Origin: Paramesorhizobium endophyticum | Lineage (GTDB): Bacteria; Pseudomonadota; Alphaproteobacteria; Rhizobiales; Rhizobiaceae | DNA: 64,000 nucleotides | Direction of reading: 5' to 3' | Assembly: GCF_014640615.1 (NCBI RefSeq) | Contig: NZ_BMHH01000002.1 | Location: forward strand, 124,001-188,000 | In this document: in pieces, positions 1 to 9,357 of the stretch | Position numbering within the stretch: position 1 is the stretch's first letter | Layout of the letters: the number at the start of each line of letters is the position of its first letter | Translations under genes and position numbers: made by a program | Notes under the pieces: model-generated | Database searches by the model: none | The model's input: only the letters and a program-made list of their open reading frames with translations | What the model was told of the DNA's origin: nothing

Positions 1-1
1 G

Positions 2-457
2 TTCCTGTTCCGCAGCCGCGCTGGGCTGACGCTGCGCGCCATCGGCGACAATCACAAATCGGCCCATGCGCTCGGTGTCCATGTGGTGCGCACGCGCTAT
101 CTCGCCGTGCTCTTCGGCGGCGCCTGCGCCGGGCTCGCGGGCGCGCAGCTCTCGCTCGTCTATGTGCCGCAGTGGGTGGAGAACATGACCGCCGGTCGGG
201 GCTGGATCGCGCTGGCGCTCGTCGTCTTCGCCTCCTGGCGGCCATGGCGCGTGCTGGCGGGCGCCTATCTCTTCGGCGCGGTGACCATCGGGCAGTTGCA
301 CACGCAGGCGCTGGGCTTCGGCCTGCCGTCGCAGTTCCTGTCCGCCTTGCCCTATCTGGCGACGATCCTCGTTCTCGTCCTCATCTCGCGGAACCGTCGT
401 GCGACCATGATCAATACCCCGGCTTCGCTTGGGAAACCCTTCGTGCCGGACCGGTAA
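2..457 (+). CDS. ABC transporter permease, nucleoside/BMP-type (3' part)
   Basis: This is the C-terminal about 151 residues of an inner-membrane permease of the branched-chain amino acid/nucleoside class; the 5' part lies outside the window. The opening residues FLFRSRAGLTLRAIGDN match the cytoplasmic loop that contacts the ATPase in LivH/LivM-type permeases (R-A-x-G-D-N). Several hydrophobic segments follow, for example around YLAVLFGGACAGLAGAQLSL and FLSALPYLATILVLVLI. The gene sits 33 bp upstream of a BMP-family binding protein on the same strand, so the two probably serve one importer. Substrate is not visible from sequence; nucleosides or related bases are the usual ligands of this class. 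Confidence 0.85.
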   Translation, partial: FLFRSRAGLTLRAIGDNHKSAHALGVHVVRTRYLAVLFGGACAGLAGAQLSLVYVPQWVENMTAGRGWIALALVVFASWRPWRVLAGAYLFGAVTIGQLHTQALGFGLPSQFLSALPYLATILVLVLISRNRRATMINTPASLGKPFVPDR

Positions 458-490
458 CAAGACACACTAAAAAACAGGAGAGCAGTCAAC

Positions 491-1558
491 ATGAGGAAAA
501 TGCTTCTGGCGCTTGCCGCTGCGGCGAGTGTCGCATTTGTGGGCGCAGCGAATGCGCAGGACAAGCTGAAGGTCGGCTTTATCTATATCGGACCGCCCGG
601 CGATTTCGGCTGGACCTATCAGCACGATCAGGGCCGCAAGGCGCTGGAAGCCGCGCTGGGCGACAAGATCGAGACCACCTATTTGGAAAACGTACCCGAG
701 GGTTCGGATGCCGAACGCTCCATCGAGCGTCTGGCGCGCTCGGGCGCGAAGCTGATCTTTACGACCTCCTTCGGCTATATGGACGCCACGATCAAGGTCG
801 CCAAGAAATTCCCGGACGTGAAGTTCGAGCACGCGACCGGCTACAAGACCGCCGATAATGTCGCTGTCTACAATTCGCGCTTCTATGAAGGCCGCTATGT
901 GCAGGGCCAGATCGCCGCGAAAATGTCGAAGGCGGGCGTCGCCGGCTACATCGCCTCGGTTCCGGTGCCCGAAGTGGTGCAGGGCATCAATTCCTTCATG
1001 CTGGGCGCGCAGTCGGTTAACCCGAACTTCAAGGTCAAGGTCATCTGGGTCAATTCCTGGTTCGATCCGGGCAAGGAAGCCGACGCCGCAAAGGCGCTGA
1101 TCGACCAGGGCGTCGACATCATCACCCAGCACACCGATTCCACCGCAGCCATGCAGGTGGCGGCGGAGCGCGGCATCAAGGCCTTCGGCCAGGCATCCGA
1201 CATGATCAAATTCGGGCCGCAGACGCAGCTGACCTCCATCGTCGACAATTGGGCGCCCTACTATATCGAGCGCACTAAGGCGGTGCTCGACGGCACGTGG
1301 AAATCCCAGAACATCTTCCACGGCATGCATGACGGCTTCGTCGTGATGGCGCCCTACACCAACATGCCCGACGACGTGAAGAAGATGGCCGAGGAAACGC
1401 AAGCCAAGATCACCTCCGGCGAGCTGAAACCCTTCACCGGCCCGATCAAAAAGCAGGACGGCTCGGTCTGGCTGAAAGAAGGCGAAACCGCTGACGACGC
1501 CACCATCCTCGGCATGAACTTCTACGTCGCCGGCATCGACGACAAACTGCCGCAGTAA
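491..1558 (+). CDS. BMP-family ABC transporter substrate-binding protein
   Basis: A 355-residue periplasmic binding protein of the basic membrane protein (BMP/PnrA-like) family that delivers a ligand to the permease encoded just upstream. An N-terminal signal peptide (MRKMLLALAAAASVAFVGA, cleavage likely after ANA) is followed by the family start KVGFIYIGPPGDFGWTYQHD. The mid region has the typical EGSDAERSIERLARSGAKLI and the C-terminal lobe the AFGQASDM segment. Start ATG 491 has an AGGAG about 10 bases upstream. A strong terminator follows the stop, so this is the last gene of its transport operon. Ligand unknown; a purine nucleoside or similar compound would fit the family. Confidence 0.88.
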   Translation: MRKMLLALAAAASVAFVGAANAQDKLKVGFIYIGPPGDFGWTYQHDQGRKALEAALGDKIETTYLENVPEGSDAERSIERLARSGAKLIFTTSFGYMDATIKVAKKFPDVKFEHATGYKTADNVAVYNSRFYEGRYVQGQIAAKMSKAGVAGYIASVPVPEVVQGINSFMLGAQSVNPNFKVKVIWVNSWFDPGKEADAAKALIDQGVDIITQHTDSTAAMQVAAERGIKAFGQASDMIKFGPQTQLTSIVDNWAPYYIERTKAVLDGTWKSQNIFHGMHDGFVVMAPYTNMPDDVKKMAEETQAKITSGELKPFTGPIKKQDGSVWLKEGETADDATILGMNFYVAGIDDKLPQ

Positions 1559-1582
1559 GACGATTTGAGACGCAGGATTCAG

Positions 1583-1610
1583 GAGCGCCGGGAAACCGGC
1601 GCTCTTTTTT
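1583..1610 (+). terminator. Rho-independent terminator of the BMP transporter operon
   Basis: A perfect 9-bp stem GAGCGCCGG / CCGGCGCTC with a GAAA tetraloop is followed directly by six T residues, 25 bp after the binding-protein stop codon. Confidence 0.9.
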
Positions 1611-1641
1611 ATGGCGGAAGGGAGCAAGGTTTGATCGTCTC

Positions 1642-2136
1642 TCAGGTTTCGCCAGCGCGCTCAAGAACGGCGTGGGCGATATTGTTCGCAAGGAAATAGC
1701 CCGCCTCGCGCCACTGATCGAGTATTGGTGCGATGGCTGGAATGAGGCCTCGCTGTTTGGCCGCGAGCAGCAGTCCGGCGCTGCCAATGACCGTCAGCCC
1801 CTGACGCCGTGCCGTCTGCCGGCCGAGGCGTTCATCCATAAGGACTGGGCATTGCAGTGCGACCGCCATATGAATTGCCGCGATTTCACCCGCGTCGAGA
1901 ACAGCCAGATTAACACCAGGGATGCCTGGCACGACGATGTCGGCTCGCACATGAATTTGCCCGGTTTCGGCAGCTATGCGAATGACACGCGCTCCAGGCA
2001 TGGCGACGTCGGCAACACACTCTGCATATACAGTCTCCGGCACAATGACTTCGTCGATCATGCCGGTCAGCAATGGGATAAGATTGCTCTTTGCGAATAT
2101 GATGAGCGGCGAAGCGTCGGAGGCGACCAGCTTCAC
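1642..2136 (-). CDS. DUF3368/PIN-like toxin of a type II TA pair
   Basis: A 164-residue protein of the DUF3368 family, PIN-like nucleases found as toxin partners. The N-terminal acidic motif SDASPLIIFAK carries the first metal-binding Asp. Later acidic residues lie in LDAGEIAAIHMA and in VLMDERLGRQTA, the latter characteristic of DUF3368, then GLLLAAKQRGLI. Its start overlaps the stop of the upstream antitoxin gene (ATGA), so translation is coupled. The pair sits alone between a transporter operon and aat. RNase activity is inferred from the family, not shown. Confidence 0.8.
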   Translation of the reverse strand: MKLVASDASPLIIFAKSNLIPLLTGMIDEVIVPETVYAECVADVAMPGARVIRIAAETGQIHVRADIVVPGIPGVNLAVLDAGEIAAIHMAVALQCPVLMDERLGRQTARRQGLTVIGSAGLLLAAKQRGLIPAIAPILDQWREAGYFLANNIAHAVLERAGET

Positions 2137-2465
2137 GAATGTGTTCCGAGCGCGGCCAGTTCCTCCTCGAGTTCCTCCGCCGGATAATCGATTGCAGGGA
2201 CGCCCATCGCGCCGAGTTGCGCTATAAATGCTTCGACGGACAGATCCGCAAGCTTTGCGGCCTTGCCAAGGCCGATGGCTTTGTCCGCGAAGAGCCGCAC
2301 GGCCATCGCAACTGCCACCCCTTCTTTCAAAAGATGCTCATCCAGGGGCACCGCGACGAAAAGCGGGCGACCGTGCTTGGCGATGAGAGATAAATGACCG
2401 GCCTCCGCCTGCCGTACCAGATCGCCTGTCCTTTCGCGAAGGTCACGAACTGAAAATGTCTCCAT
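2133..2465 (-). CDS. Antitoxin: Phd-like N-terminus fused to UPF0175
   Basis: About 110 residues. Residues 1-45 (METFSVRDLRERTGDLVRQA, then KHGRPLFVAVPLDEHL) look like a Phd/YefM prevent-host-death DNA-binding domain. Residues about 60-105 (AAKLADLSVEAFIAQLGAMG, then IDYPAEELEEEL) match UPF0175, a family usually found alone beside DUF3368 toxins. ATG 2465 was chosen over an ATG-less upstream extension because GGAG lies 7 bases before it. The toxin gene starts inside the stop codon. An inverted repeat lies immediately upstream and probably is the autoregulatory operator. Confidence 0.75.
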   Translation of the reverse strand: METFSVRDLRERTGDLVRQAEAGHLSLIAKHGRPLFVAVPLDEHLLKEGVAVAMAVRLFADKAIGLGKAAKLADLSVEAFIAQLGAMGVPAIDYPAEELEEELAALGTHS

Positions 2466-2476
2466 GGCAGGTCTCC

Positions 2477-2504
2477 AATTGTGCCGCAATTTGATAGCAC
2501 AATT
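2477..2504 (-). promoter_or_regulatory. Candidate TA operator, inverted repeat
   Basis: Perfect 8-bp inverted repeat AATTGTGC-N12-GCACAATT, 12 bases upstream of the antitoxin start. Its position overlaps where the promoter or leader of the pair must be, fitting self-repression by the Phd-like domain. Confidence 0.6.
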
Positions 2505-2521
2505 TTGCCAAGCAAGCCATA

Positions 2522-3136
2522 TTAAAACTCCACCACCCCCGACAGCGCCTCCTCCAGCATCCGCTCATAGCGTTTGCGCGGCACTTCGATCGCGCCGAAG
2601 CGTTCCAGGTGCTGGGTGGTGAATTGGGTGTCGAGCAGGGTGAAGCCTCGGGCGTTGAGGTGCTCGATGAGATGGACGAGGCAGACCTTGGAGGCGTCGG
2701 TTTCGCGCGAGAACATGCTTTCGCCGAAGAAGGCCTTGCCCAGCGTCACGCCATAGAGCCCGCCGACGAGCTGCCCCTCGCGCCAGGCCTCGACGGTGTG
2801 GCAATGGCCGCGCTTGAAGAGGGCGGTATAGACCTCGCGGATCGGCTGGTTGATCCAGGTGCGGGCGCGCTTGCCCGTGCCGGAGGCGCAGCCGTCGATA
2901 ACGCCTTCGAAATCCGTGTCAAGCCGGATCTCGAAGCGCCCTTGACGGATAACCTTCTGCAGGCTCTTCGGAACGTGGAAATTGTCGAGGGGAATGATGC
3001 CGCGCTTTTGCGGCCGGACCCAGAACACCTCCGGGTCGTCGGCGTCCTCCGCCATGGGGAAGACGCCCGAGGCATAGGCGCGCAGAAGGAGGTCAGGCGA
3101 AATACGATGATCGTTCGCCTGCCTCCCCACTGCCAT
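2522..3136 (-). CDS. aat: Leucyl/phenylalanyl-tRNA-protein transferase
   Basis: Cytosolic enzyme that adds Leu or Phe from aminoacyl-tRNA to N-terminal Arg/Lys of proteins, marking them for the ClpS/ClpAP N-degron pathway. The 204 residues show the family series [97 protein letters not shown] and [16 protein letters not shown]. Length is normal for the short alphaproteobacterial form. It follows accC by 5 bp and is the last gene of the aroQ-accB-accC-aat group, a layout common in Rhizobiales. Confidence 0.96.
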   Translation of the reverse strand: MAVGRQANDHRISPDLLLRAYASGVFPMAEDADDPEVFWVRPQKRGIIPLDNFHVPKSLQKVIRQGRFEIRLDTDFEGVIDGCASGTGKRARTWINQPIREVYTALFKRGHCHTVEAWREGQLVGGLYGVTLGKAFFGESMFSRETDASKVCLVHLIEHLNARGFTLLDTQFTTQHLERFGAIEVPRKRYERMLEEALSGVVEF

Positions 3137-3141
3137 GCCGG

Positions 3142-4503
3142 TTACTCGCCCTTGGGCTCAGTGGACTGGCGGGCGAGATACTTCTCCAGCCAGTGGATGT
3201 CGTAATCGCCATTGGCGATGTCAGGATTGCTGATCAGATCCTGGAATAGCGGCAACGTCGTCTTGATGCCGTCAACCACGAACTCGTCGAGCGCCCGGCG
3301 CAGCCGCATCATGCATTCCACGCGATTGCGCCCATGCACGATCAGCTTGCCGATCAGGCTGTCGTAATAGGGCGGGATCTTGTAGCCGCTATAGACGCCC
3401 GAATCCACGCGAATGCCAAGACCACCGGGCGTATGGAAATGGGTGATGATGCCGGGCGAGGGGGTGAAGGTGCGCGGGTCCTCGGCATTGATGCGGCACT
3501 CGATGGCGTGGCCCTGGAAGCGGATATCTTCCTGGTGGACCGACAAGCCGCCGCCGGAGGCGACGCGGATCTGCTCATGCACCAGGTCGATGCCGGTGAT
3601 CGCCTCGGTGACGGGATGCTCCACCTGCAGCCGGGTGTTCATTTCGATGAAATAGAACTCGCCATTTTCGTAGAGAAACTCGATCGTGCCCGCGCCGCGA
3701 TATCTAAGCTTCTTCATCGCGTCGGCGCAGATCTCGCCGATCTTCATGCGCTGCTCGGCATTGAGGGCAGGGGAGTTCGCCTCTTCCCAGACCTTCTGAT
3801 GGCGGCGCTGCAGCGAGCAATCACGCTCGCCCAGATGCACCGCATTGCCTTCGCCATCACCGAACACCTGGATTTCGATGTGGCGCGGCTTTTCCAGATA
3901 TTTTTCCATATAGACGGCATCATTGCCGAAAGCCGCCGCCGCTTCGGTGCGGGCCGTGGTCCAGGCTTCGATGAGGTCCGCCTCGGTCTTGGCGACCTTC
4001 ATGCCGCGTCCGCCACCGCCGGCCGTCGCCTTGATCAGCACCGGATATCCAATGGCCGCCGCGGTCTTCAGCGCGTCCGCCTCGGTCTTGATCTCGCCAT
4101 CCGAGCCCGGAACGACGGGAATGCCGAGTTCCTGCGCGGTGGTCTTGGCGGTGATCTTGTCGCCCATCAGGCGGATGTGCTCCGCCGTCGGGCCGATGAA
4201 GGTGATGCCGTGCGCCTCAAGGATCTCGGCGAACTTGGCGTTCTCCGACAGGAAGCCGTAGCCCGGATGGACGGCATCCGCGCCTGTTATTTCGCAGGCG
4301 GCAACGATCTGGTGGATGTTCAGATAGCTTTCGCGCGAGGGCGGGGGGCCAATGCATACGCTTTCGTCGGCAAGGCGGACATGCATGGCGTCGGCGTCGG
4401 CGGTGGAGTGCACAGCCACCGTGCTGATGCCGAGCTCCTTGCACGCCCTGAGCACCCGAAGTGCGATTTCGCCGCGATTGGCGATGAGGATTTTCTGAAA
4501 CAT
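3142..4503 (-). CDS. accC: Acetyl-CoA carboxylase, biotin carboxylase subunit
   Basis: Carboxylates biotin on AccB using ATP and bicarbonate, the first half-reaction of malonyl-CoA synthesis. It begins [20 protein letters not shown] (biotin-carboxylase N domain); the ATP-grasp domain shows the Gly-rich loop [13 protein letters not shown], the [13 protein letters not shown] segment, [16 protein letters not shown], and the catalytic [18 protein letters not shown]-terminal domain ends near residue 450. ATG 4503 fits the family N-terminus; an in-frame TTG further up would overlap the accB stop and add residues without family support. It lies 16 bp after accB. Confidence 0.97.
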   Translation of the reverse strand: MFQKILIANRGEIALRVLRACKELGISTVAVHSTADADAMHVRLADESVCIGPPPSRESYLNIHQIVAACEITGADAVHPGYGFLSENAKFAEILEAHGITFIGPTAEHIRLMGDKITAKTTAQELGIPVVPGSDGEIKTEADALKTAAAIGYPVLIKATAGGGGRGMKVAKTEADLIEAWTTARTEAAAAFGNDAVYMEKYLEKPRHIEIQVFGDGEGNAVHLGERDCSLQRRHQKVWEEANSPALNAEQRMKIGEICADAMKKLRYRGAGTIEFLYENGEFYFIEMNTRLQVEHPVTEAITGIDLVHEQIRVASGGGLSVHQEDIRFQGHAIECRINAEDPRTFTPSPGIITHFHTPGGLGIRVDSGVYSGYKIPPYYDSLIGKLIVHGRNRVECMMRLRRALDEFVVDGIKTTLPLFQDLISNPDIANGDYDIHWLEKYLARQSTEPKGE

Positions 4504-4519
4504 CGTGTCTCGCCCGTCC

Positions 4520-4984
4520 TTATTCGACAACGATCAGCGGCTCGCCATATTCGACGGGCTGGGCATCATCGACAAGGATGGCCGTCACGGTTCCCGCGCG
4601 GGGCGAAGGGATCTGGTTCATCGTCTTCATCGCCTCGATGATCATCAGGGTCTGGCCTTCCTTGACCTTCTGGCCAACCTCGATGAAGGGCTTCGCGCCG
4701 GGGGCCGGGGCGAGATAGACCGTGCCGACCATGGGCGAGGGAACGGCGTTCTTCGATACGTCGGCGGGCTTCGGCGCTTCCACGGTGGCGACCGGCGCGG
4801 CAGCGGGGGCCGGCGCATAGACTGGCGCTTGCTGCGGCACGGTCGCATTGATCGTCACCTGCCGCGAAACGCGGATGCGCAGGTCGCCTTGCTCGATTTC
4901 GATGTCGGTCAGGTCCGTCTGGTTCAGGATCTCCGCGAGATCGCGGATGATCTCCTTGTCGATGCCTGCGCTTCTGTTTGCCAT
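4520..4984 (-). CDS. accB: Acetyl-CoA carboxylase, biotin carboxyl carrier protein
   Basis: 154-residue carrier whose biotin shuttles between AccC and the carboxyltransferase. The N-terminal part ([20 protein letters not shown]) and a Pro/Ala-rich linker ([14 protein letters not shown]) precede the biotinyl domain: [20 protein letters not shown] and the lysine site [13 protein letters not shown], with Lys as biotin acceptor (AMKT rather than the common AMKM). ATG 4984 ([12 protein letters not shown]) was chosen because it matches family starts; the longer frame above it has no family-like sequence. It is followed closely by accC. Confidence 0.96.
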   Translation of the reverse strand: MANRSAGIDKEIIRDLAEILNQTDLTDIEIEQGDLRIRVSRQVTINATVPQQAPVYAPAPAAAPVATVEAPKPADVSKNAVPSPMVGTVYLAPAPGAKPFIEVGQKVKEGQTLMIIEAMKTMNQIPSPRAGTVTAILVDDAQPVEYGEPLIVVE

Positions 4985-5079
4985 TGCCTGGCCCTTTCCC
5001 ACTATTCCCGTTCTTCTTTTACCGCGTGATCTTACCCGAAAGGCCTGCAACTTTTGCTACGCTGACCGTCGGTTCGGGA

Positions 5080-5529
5080 TCATGCTTTGTTTTCGGCAGC
5101 GAATGCCGCCAGCGCGCGCAAGCCCATCACATAGCCATCCGCGCCGAAGCCGCAAAGGACGCCTTTTGCGACCGGCGAGACGAATGAATGGTGCCGGAAG
5201 GCTTCCCGCGCATGGATGTTTGATAGATGCACCTCGACGACCGTAACCTTCGCCGCGCGGATCGCATCCTGCAGCGCAATCGATGTGTGCGTATAGGCAG
5301 CCGGATTGATTAGCACCGACGCGCCTTTTTCCCCGGCTTCCTGGATCCAGTCGACGAGGTCGCCCTCATGGTTCGACTGGCGGAACTCGATCTCGACGCC
5401 AAGGGCCTTCGCCTCGCGCCTGCAGGCAGCCTCAATGTCGGCGAGCGTCGCGGCGCCATAGATTCCCGGCTCACGCTTTCCCAGCATGTTGAGATTGGGA
5501 CCGTTGAGAACAAGAATTGTCTGGGCCAT
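5080..5529 (-). CDS. aroQ: 3-dehydroquinate dehydratase, type II
   Basis: Cytosolic shikimate-pathway enzyme converting 3-dehydroquinate to 3-dehydroshikimate. The 149 residues have the type II signature [18 protein letters not shown] (catalytic Arg and Tyr), the [17 protein letters not shown] segment, [16 protein letters not shown], and the substrate-binding [17 protein letters not shown] with the catalytic His. First gene of the aroQ-accB-accC-aat run; the 95-bp gap to accB could hold a second promoter. Confidence 0.97.
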   Translation of the reverse strand: MAQTILVLNGPNLNMLGKREPGIYGAATLADIEAACRREAKALGVEIEFRQSNHEGDLVDWIQEAGEKGASVLINPAAYTHTSIALQDAIRAAKVTVVEVHLSNIHAREAFRHHSFVSPVAKGVLCGFGADGYVMGLRALAAFAAENKA

Positions 5530-5710
5530 ATCCGGTTACTGCTACTGACCTTTGGAACTGCCGGTACTTCAAGACATCGGTATTTCAAGACGACAACGCG
5601 GATGCGCATCCCATATAGAAGGGATGCGCGCAAGGTAAAAGCCTGAAAATGGCGGAAAACGATAGGTTCCTCGTGTTTTCTCCACCAATTTTTCAGCTTG
5701 CAGGGCTGTC

Positions 5711-6505
5711 CTAGCCATTGCCCTTGCGTTCTTCCGCGATCTTCTGGGCAAGGCCTTCAAGGCCGATGGCGCCCGGAACGACTTCATTGCCGATGATATA
5801 GGACGGCGTACCGGTGATGTTGAGCGCATTGGCGAGCTGGTAATTGGTCTGGAAGACTTCCGTGATCTCGGGCGACTTCATCTTCTCGCGCAGCTTTGCT
5901 TCATCCGCGCCCAGCTTCACCGCCAGGGCGATCGTGGAATCCTCCGTGGCGCGGCCCTGGTTGCCCAGAAGCGCGCGGTGGAACTCCAGATATTTCTCCG
6001 GCATCAGCGCCTTGAACGCCTGCGCCACGATATGCGCCTTCACCGAATCCGGCCCGAGGATCGGAAATTCCTTCATCACGAAGCGTATGTTCGGGTCGCT
6101 CTTGATCAGCGCGTCCATGTCGGGAAGGGCGTGCTTGCAATAGCCGCAATTGTAATCGAAGAACTCGACCACCGTGATGTCGCCCTTGGGATTACCGAAT
6201 ACCGCGTCGCCGGAAGCTTTGAACAGCTTGTCCGCATTGGCGGCGATCACCTCGCGCTGGCCGTCGCGCGCCGCAGCCGCCTGCTTGGCCTCGAGCGCGC
6301 TCTGTACTTCGAGCATCACTTCCGGGTTCTTGATGAGATATTCCCGCACGATCTGCTCCACTGCCGCGCGATCAAGCGGAGCAGCTTCCGTCGAAGCGGC
6401 GACAGCCTCCGGCGCGAGGCGCACATGCCCCGCCTGCACGGCCACGAACAGGGCGGCGAGCCCGGCAAGGCCGCTGGCGAGAGTGATGGTGATTGCTTTT
6501 TTCAT
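5711..6505 (-). CDS. DsbA-family periplasmic thiol oxidoreductase
   Basis: 264 residues. An N-terminal signal or anchor (MKKAITITLASGLAGLAALF) precedes a helical segment (VEQIVREYLIKNPEVMLEVQ) that resembles the N-terminal stalk of Com1/ScsC-type proteins. The thioredoxin fold starts near ITVVEFFDYNCGYCKHALPD, with CGYC as the redox pair, and the cis-Pro loop is near ITGTPSYIIGNEVVPG. Likely role is disulfide formation or isomerisation of exported proteins. It lies 181 bp upstream of aroQ on the same strand and 78 bp downstream of the M48 peptidase gene. Which partner reoxidises or reduces it cannot be told from this window. Confidence 0.88.
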   Translation of the reverse strand: MKKAITITLASGLAGLAALFVAVQAGHVRLAPEAVAASTEAAPLDRAAVEQIVREYLIKNPEVMLEVQSALEAKQAAAARDGQREVIAANADKLFKASGDAVFGNPKGDITVVEFFDYNCGYCKHALPDMDALIKSDPNIRFVMKEFPILGPDSVKAHIVAQAFKALMPEKYLEFHRALLGNQGRATEDSTIALAVKLGADEAKLREKMKSPEITEVFQTNYQLANALNITGTPSYIIGNEVVPGAIGLEGLAQKIAEERKGNG

Positions 6506-6583
6506 GCGCTTCGTCCCGATTCCCGGATTTGAATTCTGACACTATCTGTATTGAGCAAAGAAATGCCGCGCCAGTCCCGCTGG

Positions 6584-8002
6584 TTACGAGCGTTTCTTTT
6601 TGCTGCTTTTGCTGTTGATGATATCCTGCGCCCGCACCCAGTCCGGCGAACCGCGCTTCAGCTTCTGTTGCGCCCGTAGCGCAAAGATTTTCGCTTCCTG
6701 GATGTTGCCGGAATAATAGTGCATGTCGGCGGTGGCGAGTTCCGCCTGGCCGATATCACCCATCTGCCCATAGGCCTGCGCAAGATATTGATAGCCCTGC
6801 GCGAATTCCGGATCGCGCGCAATCCCGGCCTTGAGCTCACGCACTGCCGTGGGCATTTCGCTCTTCGATCCCGTGAGCATGAGAGCGCGGCCGTGATTCA
6901 TGCGGATCAGGCTTGATTTGCGCGGATCGAGCGCGGCGGCGCGCTGGAAAGCCTTGGCCGCGCCCGCGGCATCGTTGGCTTTCAGCAGGATTTCGCCGCG
7001 TATCTCGTGGAAATAGGGGTTCTTCGGCTGCTCCTTGATGAGCGCGTCGATCTTGGGCAACGCGCCCCTGGGGGAACTGTTCAGATAGGTGGAGATGGCA
7101 TCGGCATAGCGCACGGCGAGGCCGCGCGGGTCCTTGCGCGACAGGCCCGAAATGGCTCGTGGGTTGGAGGTGTAGGCCGCGATTTTCGCCCGCATCATAT
7201 CGTGCCGCTGCTGCAGTGATTCCGGGTCTTTTTTGTCGAAGTTGGGGCTTGCGCGGGCGAGCGTCTCCAGATTGGCGATGCGCTCGCGCGGCAATGGATG
7301 GCTGATGCGGTAGGGATCGACCCGCGCGCCGGTCAGCGCCAGCGCATTGGCGAAGCGCTCGAATGTGGTGAGCATCCCCTTTGCGGACTGGCCGGTCTTG
7401 TCGAGATAGGTGATGGCGGAGCGGTCGGCGGTCATCTCCTCCGTGCGCTGGTAGCTGAGCAGATTGCGCATCGCCATCTCCGTGCCGCCCAGCGCAAGCC
7501 CGCCGCCGGCCCCGGCGACCGAACTGTTGCCCGCCGCAGCGCCTGCCGCCGTCGCGCCCATGCCGAGCAGCATGCCGATGACGGCCATGGTTTGCGCCCG
7601 CTCCAACTGCTCGCGCAGGCGCTGCTGGTGCGCGCCCGCGAGGTGGCCGGATTCATGGGCGATGACGCCAATCACCTCATTGGGCGTTTCGGCTTGCAGC
7701 AATGTGCCGGTGTTGATGAAGATGCGCCGCCCATCGACAAAGGCGTTGAAGCTGTTGTTGTTGACGAGGATGATGCGAATGCCGCGGCTGTTGAGCCCTG
7801 CTGCCTTGAGGATCGGCGCCGCATAATCGGAAACCAGCGCCTCGATCTCCGCGTCGCGCACGATAGGCACCGGGCGGGATTGCGCAAATGCCTCGCCCAG
7901 CGGCAGAAAGCCGACCGCCGCGCCGGTCAGGGCGGCAGCGACTTTTCGCGGCAACGTCACGATCGGGGAAAAGGGGCGGGGAAGAAATGCGGCAAGGCCC
8001 AT
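6584..8002 (-). CDS. M48-family metalloprotease with TPR tail, BepA-like
   Basis: About 472 residues. The start MGLAAFLPRPFSPIVTLPRK leads into an export signal (AAALTGAAVGFLPLGEAFAQ). The zinc site HESGH lies in VIGVIAHESGHLAGAHQQRL near residue 118, and the third ligand is expected in the YQRTEEMTADRSAITYL segment. The second half contains TPR-like helices (HEIRGEILLKANDAAGAAKA; FAQGYQYLAQAYGQMGDIGQ). This architecture is that of BepA/YfgC, a periplasmic protease and chaperone for outer-membrane assembly. ATG 8002 was preferred over an upstream in-frame start because the signal peptide then begins at the N-terminus and GGAAA precedes it. Confidence 0.88.
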   Translation of the reverse strand: MGLAAFLPRPFSPIVTLPRKVAAALTGAAVGFLPLGEAFAQSRPVPIVRDAEIEALVSDYAAPILKAAGLNSRGIRIILVNNNSFNAFVDGRRIFINTGTLLQAETPNEVIGVIAHESGHLAGAHQQRLREQLERAQTMAVIGMLLGMGATAAGAAAGNSSVAGAGGGLALGGTEMAMRNLLSYQRTEEMTADRSAITYLDKTGQSAKGMLTTFERFANALALTGARVDPYRISHPLPRERIANLETLARASPNFDKKDPESLQQRHDMMRAKIAAYTSNPRAISGLSRKDPRGLAVRYADAISTYLNSSPRGALPKIDALIKEQPKNPYFHEIRGEILLKANDAAGAAKAFQRAAALDPRKSSLIRMNHGRALMLTGSKSEMPTAVRELKAGIARDPEFAQGYQYLAQAYGQMGDIGQAELATADMHYYSGNIQEAKIFALRAQQKLKRGSPDWVRAQDIINSKSSKKKRS

Positions 8003-8129
8003 GGGATTTCCGGTCACTGGAGCTTTCGTGATCAGCCATCTTATAACGCGAATGTTGTGTAGCCTATAGCAATCAGGCAATTGTGCGGCAGGGATTCCCC
8101 AGGCCAAAAAGTGTAATCAGGAGGATGAG

Positions 8130-9262
8130 TTGACCGTTTTCTCGCGCCGTGGCGATGTGGAGCCGTTTCATGCGATGGATGTGCTGGCGGAGGCGAATCG
8201 CCGGCGCGCGGCGGGGCATCCGGTCATCTCCATGGCGGTGGGGCAGCCCGCCGATCGGCGCCCCGAGCCGTCCGAGCGGCTGCCGAGCGCGCCCTGCGGG
8301 ATGGCCGCATCGGGTATACGGACGCGCTGGGGCTCATTGCCTTGCGCGAGGCCATCGCCGCCCACTACCGCGACCATTACGGGGTCAATGTCGAGCCGGA
8401 GCGCATCGCCGTCACGACAGGCTCGTCGGCGGCATTCAACCTGGCTTTCCTGAGCTTCTTCGATGCCGGCGACCGTGTGGCGATCACTCGTCCGGGCTAT
8501 CCGGCCTATCGTAATATCCTGCGCGCGCTTGGGCTGGAAGTCGTGGAGATCCCCGGTGATCTGACGGGCGAGGCCTTGCGTGCGGCGCATGCGGAAAAGC
8601 CGCTGAACGGCGTGCTCTTCGCCAGCCCTGCCAATCCCACGGGCGCGATCATCGCCGCCAATGATCTGCGTGATATCATCGAGACGGCGAGGGAGCTTGG
8701 GATCCGGGTCATCTCGGACGAGATTTACCATCGTCTTTCCTATGAAGGGGGGGATGTAACCGCGCTCTCGCTTGGCGATGACGTCACGGTCATCAATTCC
8801 TTCTCCAAATATTATTGTATGACTGGATGGCGCATCGGCTGGATGGTTTTGCCCCGGGATGCGGTGCGTCCTGTCGAAAGGCTGGCGCAGAGCCTTTATA
8901 TCTCGGCCCCAGAACTGTCCCAGATTGCGGCGATCGAGGCCTTCGGTGCGACTGAGGAGCTGGAGGCGGTCAAATCCCGCTACCGGCTCAATCGGGAAAT
9001 ATTGCTGCGCGGCCTGCCTGAGATCGGCTTTCACCTTGCCGCCCCCATGGACGGCGCGTTTTACGCCTATTGCGATGTCTCGCGCTTCACCAATGACAGC
9101 ATGGACTTCGCCCGCCGCATGATTGCGGAAGCCAATGTTGCGGCAACGCCCGGCCATGATTTCGACCCTGTCGAGGGCCACCGCACCATGCGATTCTCCT
9201 ATGCCGGCGCGCGGGAGGATATGGAAGAGGCGGTCAAAAGGCTGGCGAACTGGCTGGCATAA
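8130..9262 (+). pseudogene. PLP-dependent aminotransferase, 1-bp frameshift
   Basis: Fold-type I aminotransferase of the aspartate/alanine class, split between two frames. The first part starts at TTG 8130 behind AGGAGG and reads MTVFSRRGDVEPFHAMDVLA to ISMAVGQPAD. The family sequence then continues one base out of frame as PRAVRAAERALRDGRIGYTD ALGLIALREA, through the PLP-lysine site SFSKYYCMTGWRIGW, to the stop at 9262. Between the QPAD codon and PRAV there are 5 bases where 6 would keep the frame, so a base is missing near 8255-8264 in a GC run. All later motifs (ASPANPTGAI, DEIYHRL) are intact, so the mutation is recent or is a sequencing error. Confidence 0.8.
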
Positions 9263-9357
9263 GGCAATGCGGGACAGCGGAGGGAACGATTTGGGCGGAT
9301 GGCCGTTGTTGGGGTTCAAATCCGTGAGGGCGTTTCTATCCCGGAAGGAGAATTCCC

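Noticed and set aside
467-1627. 386-codon open frame antisense to the BMP binding protein
   Set aside because: Shadow of a gene with a clear signal peptide and family motifs.
4504-4530. Upstream TTG start for accC giving nine more residues
   Set aside because: It would overlap the accB stop, has no ribosome site and the extra residues are not in family members; ATG 4503 fits.
5037-5090. Fifth copy of the AGCATGATCC palindrome upstream of accB
   Set aside because: Only one arm (about 5074-5086) is recognisable; too degraded to list as an element.
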